Positions 8,727 through 19,808 of a stretch of 54,936 nt of DNA are shown here, in pieces; position 1 is the stretch's first letter; each line of letters starts with the position of its first letter. The notes beneath the pieces were generated by a model. It ran no database searches, was not told the DNA's origin, and saw nothing but the letters and a program-made list of their open reading frames with translations. The position numbers and the translations under genes are program-made. The DNA comes from Steroidobacteraceae bacterium (GTDB taxonomy: Bacteria; Pseudomonadota; Gammaproteobacteria; Steroidobacterales; Steroidobacteraceae), in contig JALORN010000018.1 of NCBI GenBank assembly GCA_025458905.1, forward strand, positions 1 to 54,936, read 5' to 3'.

Positions 8727-8760
8727 GCGACGTCGGCGGCCGACGCGGCGCCGTCGCTCA
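8724..8760. terminator. Inverted repeat between convergent genes, candidate bidirectional terminator
   Basis: TGAGCGACG (8724-8732) and CGTCGCTCA (8752-8760) are a perfect nine-base inverted repeat whose ends are the stop codons of the two convergent genes. The loop contains a further GTCGG/CCGAC hairpin. There is no T-tract on either side, so intrinsic termination would be inefficient by E. coli rules; the symmetry and position are the evidence. Confidence 0.4.
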
Positions 8761-9819
8761 GCGCAGCAGGATCCGGTAGACGTCCCAGACGTCGTCGGCG
8801 AGCACGTTCGGCGGCTGCGGCGCGCGCGCGCCCTGTGCCGGGCGGGCCAGCACGTCGCCCGCGGTCGGCGCGGCCGACTCGGGGTCCGGGATGGTGTCTT
8901 CCTCGGAGCGGTAGCGGACCGTCCGCTGCAGCCGCTCCGTGCGTGCCCGAAGCTCGGCCCCGACGTCGACGCGCTGCGTGAGCAGCGCCTGCCCGCGGGC
9001 GATCTCGGCCATCAGGGCCTCGCACTCGGCCCGGCCGCCATACTCGTCGGAGGGGTCGCGACGCAGCATGGCGGCGCGCGCCAGCGCCAGCAGGGGCGTA
9101 CGCGACAGGCGCTGGCAGAGGATTTCGGCATAGGCGAGGATCGAGACGTTGGCGGACCGTCGTGCCTCGACGCTGAGTCCGGGGAACGGGGCCTCGCCTT
9201 CCGCCAGCACCGCCTCGAACGCTGCCCGCGCCTCGGCGAGGCGCGAGTCCGTCAGCACGCGCAGCGCGCTCGCCGCCGAGAGGCGTTCCTCGACCTCGCG
9301 GCGACGAAAGTGGTGCCAGGGGCGGTTCAGGCCGCGCAGCTCGCGCTCGAGCCGCGCGTGCTGCTGTCCGGCCTCGGCGGCTTCCAGCTCGACCTCGCGC
9401 AACGCGGCCTCGCAGCGCTGGCGGCGCTCGAACTGCTGGCGATTGGTCTCGGCGACGAACATGCGCCGCTCGCGCTCGACCTGCTGGCGCTCGAGATCGT
9501 CGGCGAAGCCCCGCAGCATCTCGACGCCGCCGTTCCACAGCCTGCGCAGCTGGTAGAACACGAGCACCGGATAGGCGGTCTCGGGCACCCCGAGCCGCGC
9601 TTCGAGCTCGGCCAGCAGTTCATGGACGCGAGCCGTCGCACCTTCCTGCTGCTTCAGGCGGTCCTTCAGGCGATGGATCTCGTCCTGCAGTTCCGTGTAG
9701 GCCTTCTTGAGCTCGGCACGGTTGCGGAACAGCTGCAGTACGCGCTGCTCCTCCTCGCGCTCGGCCGCCGAAGGGCTCAGCGCCTGGCGCGCGAGCGAGA
9801 TCGGGTTGATGACTTTCAT
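8758..9819 (-). CDS. Coiled-coil protein of unknown function
   Basis: A 353-residue soluble protein I cannot assign. There is no signal peptide or membrane helix. Heptad-rich, charged helices cover about residues 20-65 (REEEQRVLQLFRNRAELKKAY onward) and 110-190 (DDLERQQVERERRMFVAETN and the following Glu/Arg/Gln-rich stretch). A less charged middle (about 220-280) contains EARRSANVSILAYAEILCQRL. The tail is Pro/Ala-rich with a short conserved-looking end, DDVWDVYRILLR. I placed the start at MKVINP; in-frame codons upstream of it look non-coding. It follows DUF1249 and ppsR on the same strand with short gaps. A structural or scaffold role is the only thing composition suggests. Confidence 0.7.
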   Translation of the reverse strand: MKVINPISLARQALSPSAAEREEEQRVLQLFRNRAELKKAYTELQDEIHRLKDRLKQQEGATARVHELLAELEARLGVPETAYPVLVFYQLRRLWNGGVEMLRGFADDLERQQVERERRMFVAETNRQQFERRQRCEAALREVELEAAEAGQQHARLERELRGLNRPWHHFRRREVEERLSAASALRVLTDSRLAEARAAFEAVLAEGEAPFPGLSVEARRSANVSILAYAEILCQRLSRTPLLALARAAMLRRDPSDEYGGRAECEALMAEIARGQALLTQRVDVGAELRARTERLQRTVRYRSEEDTIPDPESAAPTAGDVLARPAQGARAPQPPNVLADDVWDVYRILLR

Positions 9820-9881
9820 GGGCTGGCCGCGGCCCGGCGCGACCTGCCCGCTGCGCACCCCGGCGGGGCGCGCGACGGCGA

Positions 9882-10376
9882 TCAGGGAGACGCCACGGCC
9901 TGCGGGAAACGGTGTCCCCGCTCCACGCAATACTCCAGCCACTTGTTTAGCATCGTGTTGCGTGCCCAGCGCTGATCCAGTTCACGCTCCACCCCGCTGC
10001 GCAGTTGCCGCAGCGCCTCGTGCTCGTGGACCGGGGCCCAGCCCAGCGCCTCGGCGAGGCGCGCGTCGTGGTAGACCCGCACCGACATGTCGGGGGCCGA
10101 GGCGAACGCGACACCCGGCGCCTCGCGGTCCGGCAGCCGGTACGTCAGGGTGAAGGTGGCGGTATACGGTCCGCGATCGGTCACCGTGAGAACCAGTTCA
10201 CAGTCGCCCTTGACCACCGAGCGGTGCTCGCCCTCGAGGTCGCGCACGTCGCGCACGAGCCAGCCGAGGCGCGTGTAGTTGCTCTCGTAGAGACCCATCA
10301 GCGCGACGAAGCTGCGCGGCCGCGCGCGCCAGGTGGCGAGGAGCGTGGAGTCGGCGACGATGGATGCGTGGCTCAT
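9882..10376 (-). CDS. DUF1249 family protein (YqiB-like)
   Basis: A 164-residue protein matching E. coli YqiB from memory: YESNYTRLGWLV (30-41) corresponds to the N-terminal MNFSQLRRLLP region, and MSVRVYHDARLAEA (97-110) to MTVRLYHDAMVAEV, followed by a C-terminal LNKWLEYCVERGH. The biochemical function of DUF1249 is not established. In E. coli the gene lies between nudF and cpdA; here it lies between ppsR and the unknown coiled-coil gene, 65 and 62 bases from each, all on the minus strand. No clear Shine-Dalgarno sequence precedes the ATG. It is cytoplasmic, with no signal or membrane segment. Confidence 0.82.
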   Translation of the reverse strand: MSHASIVADSTLLATWRARPRSFVALMGLYESNYTRLGWLVRDVRDLEGEHRSVVKGDCELVLTVTDRGPYTATFTLTYRLPDREAPGVAFASAPDMSVRVYHDARLAEALGWAPVHEHEALRQLRSGVERELDQRWARNTMLNKWLEYCVERGHRFPQAVASP

Positions 10377-10441
10377 CGTGGGATCACTATAACCCGCGAC
10401 GCGCTCGCGGCAACACTGCGTTTCGACGCAAATCAGGTGCC

Positions 10442-11269
10442 TCAGGGACGCACTCGCCGCTCGATGCCGGTGGCCTCGAGGATGCGGCTCGAGATCTCCT
10501 CGATCGAGCACTCCGTGGTATCGATGCAGGGGATACCGTGGCGCGCGAACATGGCCTCCGCGGCGCGCACCTCGAATTGAACCTGCTGGCGCGACGCATA
10601 GCGGCTGTCGGGACGGCGCTCGTGACGGATCTGCTGCAAGCGCTCCGGGCTGATGGTGAGACCGTAGAGCTTGGCCCGGTGCGACAGCAGCACCGCGGGC
10701 AGCTTGGTGCCCTCGAGGTCGTCCTCGGTGAGGGGATAATTGGCCGCGAACACACCATATTGCATGGCCATGTAGAGGCAGGTCGGCGTCTTGCCCGAGC
10801 GCGACACGCCGACCAGTATCACGTCGGAGTGAGAATAGTCGCGGCTCGTGCCGTCGTCGTTGGCGAGCGCGAAGTTGGTCGCGTTGATGCGCGCGGTGTA
10901 GGCGGTCTGGTCGGCGATGCCGTGGGCGCGGCCCGCGCGGTGCGTCGAGCGCGTGTCGAGCTCGCGCTCGATCGGGCCCACGAAGGCCTCGAAGAAATCG
11001 AGGAAAAGTGCGTCGGCGCGCTTGACGACCTCGCGCACGTCGTCCTGCACGAGCGTGCCGAATATGATGGGCCTCACACCCGACTCGGCGGCCGCGAGAT
11101 TGATCTTGCGTACCGCCTCCTCCGCCTTGTCAAGGCTGGACACAAATGGCAGAGTCACCGGCCGGAATTCCAGGCCGTCGAACTGGGTCAGCAGGCTGTG
11201 CCCCATGGTCTCTGCCGTGACGCCAGTCTGGTCCGACACGAAGAACACGGTCCGTCTCGCCACGATCAC
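10442..11269 (-). CDS. ppsR: PEP synthase regulatory protein (bifunctional kinase/pyrophosphorylase)
   Basis: A DUF299-family regulator of 275 residues that inactivates PEP synthase by ADP-dependent phosphorylation of a threonine and reactivates it by Pi-dependent dephosphorylation. The P-loop GVSRSGKT is at 154-161, and the N-terminus [16 protein letters not shown] is typical. I chose the GTG at 11269 because GGGGCGGGA lies just upstream and the protein then begins at the conserved strand; the longer reading adds 54 Arg/Pro-rich residues. Its target, ppsA, is divergent across an 89-base intergenic region, the classic arrangement, which makes the assignment secure. Confidence 0.93.
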   Translation of the reverse strand: MIVARRTVFFVSDQTGVTAETMGHSLLTQFDGLEFRPVTLPFVSSLDKAEEAVRKINLAAAESGVRPIIFGTLVQDDVREVVKRADALFLDFFEAFVGPIERELDTRSTHRAGRAHGIADQTAYTARINATNFALANDDGTSRDYSHSDVILVGVSRSGKTPTCLYMAMQYGVFAANYPLTEDDLEGTKLPAVLLSHRAKLYGLTISPERLQQIRHERRPDSRYASRQQVQFEVRAAEAMFARHGIPCIDTTECSIEEISSRILEATGIERRVRP

Positions 11270-11358
11270 TTCCCGCCCCTGAGGCCCTCGGCACCGACAG
11301 TGTTTCACCGGGTCGCGGCCGCAGCAAGGGCGACCCTTCGCCAGACAGAGGACGTCCC

Positions 11359-13722
11359 TTGAACGATTACGTGATCCCGTTCGAACGCGTGAAGATGCAG
11401 GACGTCGAGGTCGTCGGCGGCAAGAACGCATCGATCGGCGAGATGATCGGCCACCTCGCGCCGCTCGGTGTCAAGGTGCCGGGTGGCTTCGCGACCACCG
11501 CCCGCGCCTATCGCGAGTTCCTCGCGCAGGACGCCCTCGACGAGCGCATCCGCGAGGCCCTCGCCACGCTGGACGTCGACGACGTCGCCGCGCTCGCGAC
11601 CACCGGCGCGCAGATCCGGCAGTGGATCCTCGCCGCGCGTTTCCCCGAGGCGCTCGAGTCCGCCGTCGTCGCGGAGTTCCGCCGCCTCTCGGCCGGCGCC
11701 GACATCGCCGTCGCGGTGCGCTCCTCGGCGACCGCCGAGGACCTGCCGGAGGCGTCGTTCGCGGGCCAGCAGGAGACCTTCCTCAACGTGCGCGGCGAGG
11801 CGAACGTGCTGCGCGCGATGCACGAGGTCTTCGCCTCGCTGTTCAACGACCGCGCCATCGCCTATCGCGTGCACCAGGGCTTCGACCACTCCCTGGTCGC
11901 GCTGTCCGCGGGCGTGCAGCACATGGTGCGCTCCGACCTCGGCGCGAGCGGCGTGATGTTCACCCTCGACACCGATTCCGGGTTCCGCGACGTCGTGTTC
12001 GTCACGGCGTCCTACGGCCTCGGCGAGACGGTCGTGCAGGGCGCCGTCAACCCGGACGAGTTCTACGTCTACAAGCCCGCGCTGCGCGCCGGACGCGACG
12101 CGGTGCTGCGGCGCAACCTCGGCAGCAAGGCGATCAAGATGGTCTATGCCGAGGCGGGCTCGGGAGAACGCGTCCGCACCGTCGACGTACCGGCGGCGGA
12201 CCGTGCCCGTTTCTCGATCGACGACGCCGACCTCGCCGCGCTCTCCCGCCAGGCGCTGCTGATCGAGGAGCACTACGGCCAGCCCATGGACATCGAGTGG
12301 GGCAAGGACGGCTCGACCGGCGAGATCTACATCCTGCAGGCGCGTCCCGAGACCGTGCAGAGCCGGACCGGTCGCACGATCCAGCGCTACACGCTCAAGT
12401 CGCGCTCCAAGGTCCTGGCGACGGGTCGCAGCATCGGCCAGCGCATCGGCAGCGGCCCGGTGCGCGTGATCCGCGACGTCGCCGAGATGGCGCGCGTGCA
12501 GAGCGGCGACGTGCTGGTCGCGGACATGACCGACCCCGACTGGGAGCCGGTGATGAAGCGCGCCTCGGCGATCGTCACCAACCGGGGCGGGCGCACGTGC
12601 CACGCCGCCATCATCGCGCGCGAGCTCGGCATACCGGCGGTGGTCGGCTGCGGGGACGCGACCGATAGCGTGCGCGACGGCCAGGACGTGACGGTGTCCT
12701 GCGCCGAGGGCGACACGGGGTACGTCTACGAGGGTGCGCTCGAGTTCGACCGGCGCTCGGTGGAGCTCGACGCCCTGCCGCAGGTCCCGGTCAAGATCAT
12801 GATGAACGTCGGCAACCCCGACCGCGCGTTCGACTTCGCCTCGATCCCGCATCGCGGCGTGGGTCTCGCGCGCCTCGAGTTCATCATCAACCGCATGATC
12901 GGCGTGCACCCGCGCGCGCTGCTCGAGTTCGACCGTCAGTCACCGGAGCTCAAGCAGCAGATCCGCGCCCAGATGGCCGGCTACCCCGACCCGGTCGGCT
13001 TCTACGTCACCAAGCTCGCCGAGGGCATCTCGCAGATCGCCGCGGCGTTCGCCCCGGAACCGGTGATCGTGCGCCTGTCCGACTTCAAGTCCAACGAGTA
13101 CGCCAACCTGATCGGCGGCCGCGCGTACGAGCCCTCCGAGGAGAATCCGATGCTCGGGTTCCGCGGCGCCTCGCGCTACATCGACGAGACCTTCCGTCCC
13201 TGCTTCGAGCTCGAGTGCCGCGCGCTGCGCTACGTGCGCGAGCGGATGGGCCTCGCCAACGTCTGGGTGATGGTGCCCTTCGTGCGCACGCTCGACGAGG
13301 CGCGCAAGGTCACCGAGCTGCTCGCCGCGAACGGCCTCGCCCGCGGGCAGAATGGCCTGAAGCTCGTGATGATGTGCGAGCTGCCGACCAATGCGGTGCT
13401 CGCCGACCAGTACCTGCAGTACTTCGACGGCATGTCGATCGGCTCCAACGACATGACGCAGCTGACGCTCGGCGTCGACCGCGACTCGGGGATCGTCGCG
13501 CGGCTCTTCGACGAGCGCGACGAGGCGGTCAAGGCCATGCTGTCGATGGCGATCGGCGCGTGCCGTCGCGCCGGCAAGTACGTGGGCATCTGCGGCCAGG
13601 GCCCTTCCGACCACCCGGACCTCGCCGAGTGGCTGCTCGCGCAGGGGATCGAGAGCATCTCGCTGAACCCCGACTCGGTCGTCGAGACCTGGCTGGCGCT
13701 CGCCGCCAAGGCGACGAAGTAG
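11359..13722 (+). CDS. ppsA: Phosphoenolpyruvate synthase
   Basis: Converts pyruvate, ATP and water to PEP, AMP and Pi for gluconeogenesis. The 787 residues follow the family order: N-terminal ATP-grasp domain ([11 protein letters not shown] near the start), the swivelling phosphohistidine domain with His415 in [13 protein letters not shown], and the C-terminal PEP/pyruvate TIM barrel with Cys745 in [12 protein letters not shown]. It begins with TTG preceded by [17 protein letters not shown] is the normal N-terminus, so the start is well supported. It is regulated by the divergent PpsR. The intergenic region holds a GGGTCG/CGACCC inverted repeat (11310-11315/11331-11336) of unknown meaning. 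Confidence 0.96.
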   Translation: MNDYVIPFERVKMQDVEVVGGKNASIGEMIGHLAPLGVKVPGGFATTARAYREFLAQDALDERIREALATLDVDDVAALATTGAQIRQWILAARFPEALESAVVAEFRRLSAGADIAVAVRSSATAEDLPEASFAGQQETFLNVRGEANVLRAMHEVFASLFNDRAIAYRVHQGFDHSLVALSAGVQHMVRSDLGASGVMFTLDTDSGFRDVVFVTASYGLGETVVQGAVNPDEFYVYKPALRAGRDAVLRRNLGSKAIKMVYAEAGSGERVRTVDVPAADRARFSIDDADLAALSRQALLIEEHYGQPMDIEWGKDGSTGEIYILQARPETVQSRTGRTIQRYTLKSRSKVLATGRSIGQRIGSGPVRVIRDVAEMARVQSGDVLVADMTDPDWEPVMKRASAIVTNRGGRTCHAAIIARELGIPAVVGCGDATDSVRDGQDVTVSCAEGDTGYVYEGALEFDRRSVELDALPQVPVKIMMNVGNPDRAFDFASIPHRGVGLARLEFIINRMIGVHPRALLEFDRQSPELKQQIRAQMAGYPDPVGFYVTKLAEGISQIAAAFAPEPVIVRLSDFKSNEYANLIGGRAYEPSEENPMLGFRGASRYIDETFRPCFELECRALRYVRERMGLANVWVMVPFVRTLDEARKVTELLAANGLARGQNGLKLVMMCELPTNAVLADQYLQYFDGMSIGSNDMTQLTLGVDRDSGIVARLFDERDEAVKAMLSMAIGACRRAGKYVGICGQGPSDHPDLAEWLLAQGIESISLNPDSVVETWLALAAKATK

Positions 13723-13749
13723 CCGGACGGCGCCGCGCCTCAGTCCGGC
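13722..13749. terminator. Inverted repeat between convergent ppsA and the GFA gene
   Basis: GCCGGAC (13722-13728) and GTCCGGC (13743-13749) form a seven-base inverted repeat with a 14-base loop, spanning the end of ppsA and the last codons of the convergent gene. There is no T-tract. It is a candidate bidirectional terminator on position only. Confidence 0.3.
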
Positions 13750-14165
13750 GCGGCCAGGCCGGCGAAGCGCGCCTGCGCGGCGTCGCGGTCGTTGTCGTCG
13801 AACAGCTCGATCTCGACGCCTGCCACGGTCTCGGGTGCGAGGCAGCGCACGTTGACGCTCCATCCGTCGGGGTGCGACCGCGGCGCGTAGAACGACTTCA
13901 CGCCGCAGTTGCGGCAGAAGAGGTGGCGCGCGACGCCGGTGTTGAAGCGGTATTCAGCCAGCGCCGTCTCGCCGCGCAGCAGCCGGAAGCGGCTGCGAGG
14001 CACGATCAGGTGCAGGAAGCCGCTCATCCGGCAGATCGAACAGTTGCACTCGAGCGCCTCGATGATCGCCGGCGCCATCACCTCATAGGCGACGGCGCCG
14101 CAATGGCAGCCCCCCCGATGCAGCACGAAGGGACGCGCGCCACGCGTCGTGAACGGAGCGCTCAT
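13740..14165 (-). CDS. GFA-family (glutathione-dependent formaldehyde-activating enzyme-like) zinc protein
   Basis: A 141-residue protein of the CENP-V/GFA fold. Zinc-binding cysteines are visible as CHC (C20, C22), CNCSIC (C40, C42, C45) and CRNC (C84, C87), the normal GFA pattern. The founding member, Gfa of Paracoccus, was proposed to help condense formaldehyde and glutathione, but most homologues have no proven activity. Its ATG overlaps the dehydratase stop by four bases (ATGA), so it is the last gene of an orn-dehydratase-GFA operon. No formaldehyde dehydrogenase gene is nearby, so a formaldehyde role is not supported by context. Confidence 0.88.
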   Translation of the reverse strand: MSAPFTTRGARPFVLHRGGCHCGAVAYEVMAPAIIEALECNCSICRMSGFLHLIVPRSRFRLLRGETALAEYRFNTGVARHLFCRNCGVKSFYAPRSHPDGWSVNVRCLAPETVAGVEIELFDDNDRDAAQARFAGLAAPD

Positions 14166-15214
14166 GCGCCCCGCCCCGTTGCAGCACGGGCCCCGCCCGG
14201 CGCGGGCGCCGTGGCGGCCAGGCGCTCGCCCGCGAGGAACGGGCACCCCGCGAGGTCCACGTTGCCCCCGGACACGACGACGCCGACCCGCTCGCCAGGC
14301 CTCCCGAGGCGCCCCTCGAGCAACGCCGCGATCGGCACGGCCGAAGAGGGCTCGACCAGCATCCGGAAGTGCTCGAGCACCAGGCGCATCGCGGCGACGA
14401 TCGATCGCTCTGAAACCACCAGAACCTCGTCGACGTGGCGCAGCAGCAGCTCGAAGTTGCGCGCGCCGATCGAACCACGCAGCCCGTCGGCGATGGTCGC
14501 CGGGGAGCCTGCGACCCCTTCCCGTCTGCCGGACGCGAACGAACGCCAGGTGTCGTCGGCCAGGGCCGGCTCGACACCGACGACACGGCAGCCGGGCTTT
14601 GCCCCGCGCGCTGCGAGCGCGGTACCACCGAGCAGCCCGCCGCCGCCGACCGGCACCGCGACCACGTCCAGGTCCGGGCGTTCGCAGAGCAGTTCGAGCG
14701 CCGCGGTGCCCTGCCCCGCGATGACCCTCGCGTCGTCGAACGGGTGGACCAGGTGCGCCGGGCTCTCGGCGAGCCAGTCCGCGAGGGCTGCCTCGCGCGC
14801 CGCCAGGCCCGGCGCACAGCGGCGTACGCTGGCGCCGGCAGCCTGCAGCGCGGCGAGCTTGGCCGCCGAGGCGTCCTGCGGGATCACGACGTGGCAGTGC
14901 AGGCCGAGCGCGCGCGCGGCCAGCGCGAGCGCAGTGCCATGGTTGCCCGAGGAGTGTGTCGCCACCGGCTGGTGCGATGCACACGCGGGTCGCAGCAGCA
15001 GGGCGTTCAGCGCACCGCGATACTTGAACGCGCCGCCATGTTGCAGGTTCTCGCACTTGAGGTACACGCGGCGGTCGCAGAGTGCATCGAATCCTGGCGC
15101 ACTCGCGACCGGCGTGCGTACGAGCCGGGGCGAGAGCCGCCCGAGGGCGGCGACCACGTCGCCGAAGCCCGGCAGGTCGGACTCCGGCGACGGGTGCACC
15201 GCGCCCGCGCTCAC
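14162..15214 (-). CDS. Threonine/serine dehydratase-like PLP enzyme
   Basis: A fold-type II PLP enzyme of 350 residues. The PLP lysine is K64 in GGAFKYRGA, the substrate loop is SSGNHG (88-93) and the phosphate-binding tetraglycine is GGGGL (190-194), all as in catabolic threonine dehydratase and serine racemase. No C-terminal ACT regulatory domain is present, which excludes the biosynthetic IlvA type. Expected activity is dehydration of L-threonine or L-serine to the 2-oxo acid, or serine/aspartate racemisation. It starts at GTG overlapping the orn stop as GTGA; in-frame sequence upstream only mirrors orn. Which substrate it uses cannot be settled here. Confidence 0.85.
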   Translation of the reverse strand: MSAGAVHPSPESDLPGFGDVVAALGRLSPRLVRTPVASAPGFDALCDRRVYLKCENLQHGGAFKYRGALNALLLRPACASHQPVATHSSGNHGTALALAARALGLHCHVVIPQDASAAKLAALQAAGASVRRCAPGLAAREAALADWLAESPAHLVHPFDDARVIAGQGTAALELLCERPDLDVVAVPVGGGGLLGGTALAARGAKPGCRVVGVEPALADDTWRSFASGRREGVAGSPATIADGLRGSIGARNFELLLRHVDEVLVVSERSIVAAMRLVLEHFRMLVEPSSAVPIAALLEGRLGRPGERVGVVVSGGNVDLAGCPFLAGERLAATAPAPGGARAATGRGA

Positions 15215-15777
15215 GACCTGCCGGGCCCTCGGTACTCCGGCGCGACCAGCCACTGGCGGTAGTGGCGCAGCTCGCGCACCGACTCGCGGATGTCGTCGAG
15301 TGCGAGGTGGGTGCCGCTCTTCGTGAAGCTGCCGAGCACGCTGGGCGCCCAGCGCCGCGCCAGTTCCTTCAGGGTGCTGACGTCGAGGTTGCGATAATGG
15401 AAGAAGCGCTCGAGCTGCGGCATGTGGCGCGCCAGGAAACGGCGGTCCTGGCAGATGCTGTTGCCGCACATCGGCGAGCGGCCCGGCTCGACGTGGCGGC
15501 CGAGGAAGGCCAACGTCTCGCGCTCGGCGTCCGCGACGCCGTGGCGGCTCGCGCGAACCCGATCGAGGAGCCCCGAAGACCCGTGCTGGCGTTGGTTCCA
15601 GTCGTCCATGCGCGCCAGCGTCGCCTCGTCCTGGTGGATGGCGATGACCGGGCCCTCCTCGACGAGTTCCAGGTCGCCGGTCGTCACCAGCGTGGCGATC
15701 TCGATGATGTCGTCGGATTCGGGACGCAGCCCGGTCATCTCGAGGTCGATCCAGACGAGCAGGTCCGATGCCGCCAT
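15211..15777 (-). CDS. orn: Oligoribonuclease
   Basis: A 3'-to-5' exonuclease that finishes RNA decay by degrading two- to five-nucleotide fragments, including pGpG from c-di-GMP turnover. At 188 residues it has the full DEDDh set: D11 and E13 (WIDLEMTGL), D111 (ICQDRRF), H157 and D162 ([13 protein letters not shown]). It is divergent from rsgA, the standard gammaproteobacterial arrangement, with 116 bases between starts. It heads an operon with the dehydratase and the GFA gene, each joined by a four-base overlap. Confidence 0.97.
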   Translation of the reverse strand: MAASDLLVWIDLEMTGLRPESDDIIEIATLVTTGDLELVEEGPVIAIHQDEATLARMDDWNQRQHGSSGLLDRVRASRHGVADAERETLAFLGRHVEPGRSPMCGNSICQDRRFLARHMPQLERFFHYRNLDVSTLKELARRWAPSVLGSFTKSGTHLALDDIRESVRELRHYRQWLVAPEYRGPGRS

Positions 15778-15893
15778 GGGCGCGGATTCTAGCAGAGCCC
15801 ACGGACGTGGCCGGCGCCGCGCGTGGACAAGCCGCCGGCCTCGAACCTAGAGTGGCCGCGCCCCCTGCCCGGCCCATTCCGCGAGGAGCCACT

Positions 15894-16823
15894 TTGCAAG
15901 CCCAGGTCATTGCCGCGTACGGACGTCACCTGCGGGTGCGCGAGTCGTCGGGCGTCGAGCACGAGGCCCGCCCCTTCGGCCGGCGACTCGACATCGTCTG
16001 TGGCGACTGGGTGCGCTGCGAGCGCGACGCGGCGCACGGCGAGGTCCATGCAGTGCAGGTGCTGCCGCGCCACACCGCGCTGCATCGCTCCAGCGCCCGT
16101 GGCGACTCCGAGGCGGTGGTGGCGAACGTCACGCTGATGGCGGTGGTCGTCGCGCCACGGCCTCTGCCCGACCTGTTCGTCGTCGATCGCTACCTGTGCG
16201 CGGCATCGTCCGGGGGGATCGCCGCGCTGCTGGTGCTCAACAAGCTCGACCTCGACGGCGCGGCGGCATTGCGCGAGTCGCTGCTGCCGTACGAGCAAGC
16301 CGGCTATCCCGTGCTCGCGGTCGCCGCCCGCGAGCGGTGCAACGTCGATGCGCTCGCGACCGCGCTGCAGGGACAGACGGGCGTGCTGCTCGGCCAGTCC
16401 GGCGTCGGCAAGTCGTCGCTGGTCGCACGGCTCGCACCGCAGGCCGCCGACATCCAGACCGGCGAACTCGTACGCGGCGAGGAAGGCCGCCATACGACGA
16501 CGAGCTCGAGGCTCTACGACCTCGCCGGCGGCGGCCACCTGATCGACTCGCCCGGGGTGCGCGACTTCGCGCCGGCCATCCAGTCCCTGGAACCGGGCAG
16601 CCTCGGCTTCGTCGAGGTGGACCGCCTGTCGACCGGCTGCCGCTTCGCCGACTGCCGCCACATGGCCGAACCCGGCTGCGCGGTGCGCGAGGCCGCCGGC
16701 ACCGCTGCGCTGGATGCGCGTCGCTACGAGAGCTATCGGCGCATGCGCCGACTGTTCGACGACCTGACGGAGGCGCAGGGGCCCGCACGCCGGCCGGGCA
16801 CACGCCGCGGGCCGCCGCGCTGA
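15894..16823 (+). CDS. rsgA: Small ribosomal subunit biogenesis GTPase RsgA
   Basis: A circularly permuted GTPase acting late in 30S maturation. In 309 residues: an N-terminal OB-fold, G4 NKLD (116-119), G1 GQSGVGKSS (167-175), G3 DSPG (218-221) and a C-terminal zinc site C249, C254, H256, C262 in GCRFADCRHMAEPGC. I chose TTG at 15894 because GAGGAG lies just upstream and MQAQVIAAYGRH fits the OB-fold start; the longer reading adds 42 residues of low-complexity sequence that overlaps orn. The tail is Arg/Pro-rich. It converges with recR. Confidence 0.95.
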   Translation: MQAQVIAAYGRHLRVRESSGVEHEARPFGRRLDIVCGDWVRCERDAAHGEVHAVQVLPRHTALHRSSARGDSEAVVANVTLMAVVVAPRPLPDLFVVDRYLCAASSGGIAALLVLNKLDLDGAAALRESLLPYEQAGYPVLAVAARERCNVDALATALQGQTGVLLGQSGVGKSSLVARLAPQAADIQTGELVRGEEGRHTTTSSRLYDLAGGGHLIDSPGVRDFAPAIQSLEPGSLGFVEVDRLSTGCRFADCRHMAEPGCAVREAAGTAALDARRYESYRRMRRLFDDLTEAQGPARRPGTRRGPPR

Positions 16824-16826
16824 GGC

Positions 16827-17426
16827 TCAACCGAGCGACTGGCGGCCGGCGAGCGCGTGCGCCAGCGTGCCGCCGTCGATGTACTCGAGCTCGCCGCCGA
16901 TCGGCACGCCGTGGGCGATGCGCGTCGCCCGTACGCCGCGTGCGCGGGCCAGCTCGGACAGGAAGTGCGCGGTCGCCTCGCCCTCGACGGTCGGATTGGT
17001 CGCGAGGATCAGTTCCTGGACCTCGCCGGCATCGAGCAGCGACTCGAGCTCGCGCACGCCGATCTGCTCCGGCCCGACTCCGTCGAGCGGCGAGAGATGC
17101 CCCATCAGCACGAAGTAGCGGCCGCGATAGCCTCCGGACTGCTCGATCGCCACCACGTCCGCCGGTGACTCCACCACGCAGACCAGGGCAGCGTCGCGCT
17201 GGCCGGAGGCGCAGATGGCGCAGAGCTCGCCCTCGGTGAGCATCCGGCAGCGCCCACAGCGGCCCACCGACTGCAGCGCCGAGGTGAGCGAGGTCGCGAG
17301 CGCCGCCGCGCCTGCGCGCCCTTCCTGCAACAGGTGGAAGGCCATGCGCTGCGCGGTCTTCGGGCCCACCCCCGGCAGCGCGCGCAATGCATCGATCAGA
17401 CGTGCGAGGGCCGGCGTGTGCTTCAC
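16827..17426 (-). CDS. recR: Recombination mediator protein RecR
   Basis: Works with RecF and RecO to load RecA on SSB-coated gaps. The 199 residues carry an N-terminal helix-hairpin-helix ([17 protein letters not shown], 17-33), a C4 zinc finger (C57, C60, C69, C72) and a Toprim domain starting near [14 protein letters not shown]. This is full length for the family. It is last in the dnaX-ybaB-recR run, 40 bases after ybaB, as in E. coli and most gammaproteobacteria. Confidence 0.97.
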   Translation of the reverse strand: MKHTPALARLIDALRALPGVGPKTAQRMAFHLLQEGRAGAAALATSLTSALQSVGRCGRCRMLTEGELCAICASGQRDAALVCVVESPADVVAIEQSGGYRGRYFVLMGHLSPLDGVGPEQIGVRELESLLDAGEVQELILATNPTVEGEATAHFLSELARARGVRATRIAHGVPIGGELEYIDGGTLAHALAGRQSLG

Positions 17427-17466
17427 GCCGCCCCCGCAGCCGCGTCGCTCCCGAGACCACGCATCT

Positions 17467-17787
17467 TCAGAACGGCAGCTTCATGCCCGGCGGCAGCCGC
17501 ATGCCGGCCATCAGGCCCGACATCTTCTGCTGCGTCGCAGCCTCGACCTTGCGCACCGCGTCGTTGCAGGCCGCCGCCACCAGGTCCTCGAGCATCTCGC
17601 GATCGTCGCCGAACACCGCCGGCTCGATCTGGACGCGCCTGACCTCGTGCCGGCCCGTCATCGTCACCTTGACCATGCCGCCGCCGGACTCGCCGACGAT
17701 CTCCATCGAGGCAATCTCCTCCTGCGCCTTCTGCATGTTGCGCTGCAGGGCCTCGGCCTGCTTCATCATGTTCCCGATGTTCGCCAT
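17467..17787 (-). CDS. ybaB: YbaB/EbfC nucleoid-associated protein
   Basis: A small dimeric DNA-binding protein, 106 residues, encoded between dnaX and recR. The N-terminal helix [20 protein letters not shown] and the central [20 protein letters not shown] strand segment are typical. It binds DNA in the nucleoid; a more specific role is not fixed in this family. The spacing to dnaX is 29 bases and to recR 40 bases, so they are very probably cotranscribed. Confidence 0.95.
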   Translation of the reverse strand: MANIGNMMKQAEALQRNMQKAQEEIASMEIVGESGGGMVKVTMTGRHEVRRVQIEPAVFGDDREMLEDLVAAACNDAVRKVEAATQQKMSGLMAGMRLPPGMKLPF

Positions 17788-17816
17788 CGTCTGTCCTCTG
17801 GTTGGCGTACGGTGTG

Positions 17817-19472
<1,656 letters not shown>

Positions 19473-19496
19473 CGACGGACGGTCCGGTCAGGGGGA

Positions 19497-19609
19497 GGCG
19501 CCCCGCACCAGCTTAGACTCCGGCACCCGACATCGCCGGTACCGTTGCTCCCTTCCGGGCCTGGCGGGGTTCGCGGCTGGTCGTCGCGGAGGAACCAATG
19601 CGGGACGCC
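19497..19609 (-). ncRNA. ffs: Signal recognition particle RNA (4.5S RNA, small bacterial type)
   Basis: On the minus strand, CCCGGAAGGGAGCA (about 19546-19559) is the conserved apical hairpin with the GGAA tetraloop and Ffh-binding symmetric/asymmetric loops. The 5' part TTGGTTCCTCCGCGACG resembles E. coli 4.5S, and the outer ends GGCGTCCCGC and GCGGGGCGCC pair as the terminal stem, which sets the limits to within a few bases. About 113 nt, no Alu domain. It lies between tRNA-Ser and dnaX on the same strand. Its protein partner Ffh is also in this window. Confidence 0.93.
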
Positions 19610-19618
19610 ATGGACTGG

Positions 19619-19640
19619 CCCGTGGGAGGCCGCCCACGGG
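19619..19640. repeat. Strong hairpin between tRNA-Ser and SRP RNA
   Basis: CCCGTGGG (19619-19626) and CCCACGGG (19633-19640) form a perfect eight-base stem with a six-base loop. It lies in the 49-base gap between the tRNA 3' end and the SRP RNA 5' end, leaving about ten bases before the SRP RNA. It could be a terminator for the tRNA or a processing signal in a shared precursor; there is no T-run after it in the direction of transcription. Confidence 0.45.
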
Positions 19641-19655
19641 AAATTCGGCCCAGGC

Positions 19656-19748
<93 letters not shown>

Positions 19749-19808
19749 GGATCAATGACTTAGGCCATATATCTCGCGCGAAATCGTAGTACTGTTCCGA
19801 TGATGATA

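Noticed and set aside
14162..15910. A 582-residue fusion ahead of the dehydratase
   Set aside because: The N-terminal 230 residues are a shadow of orn; the dehydratase begins at the GTGA junction.
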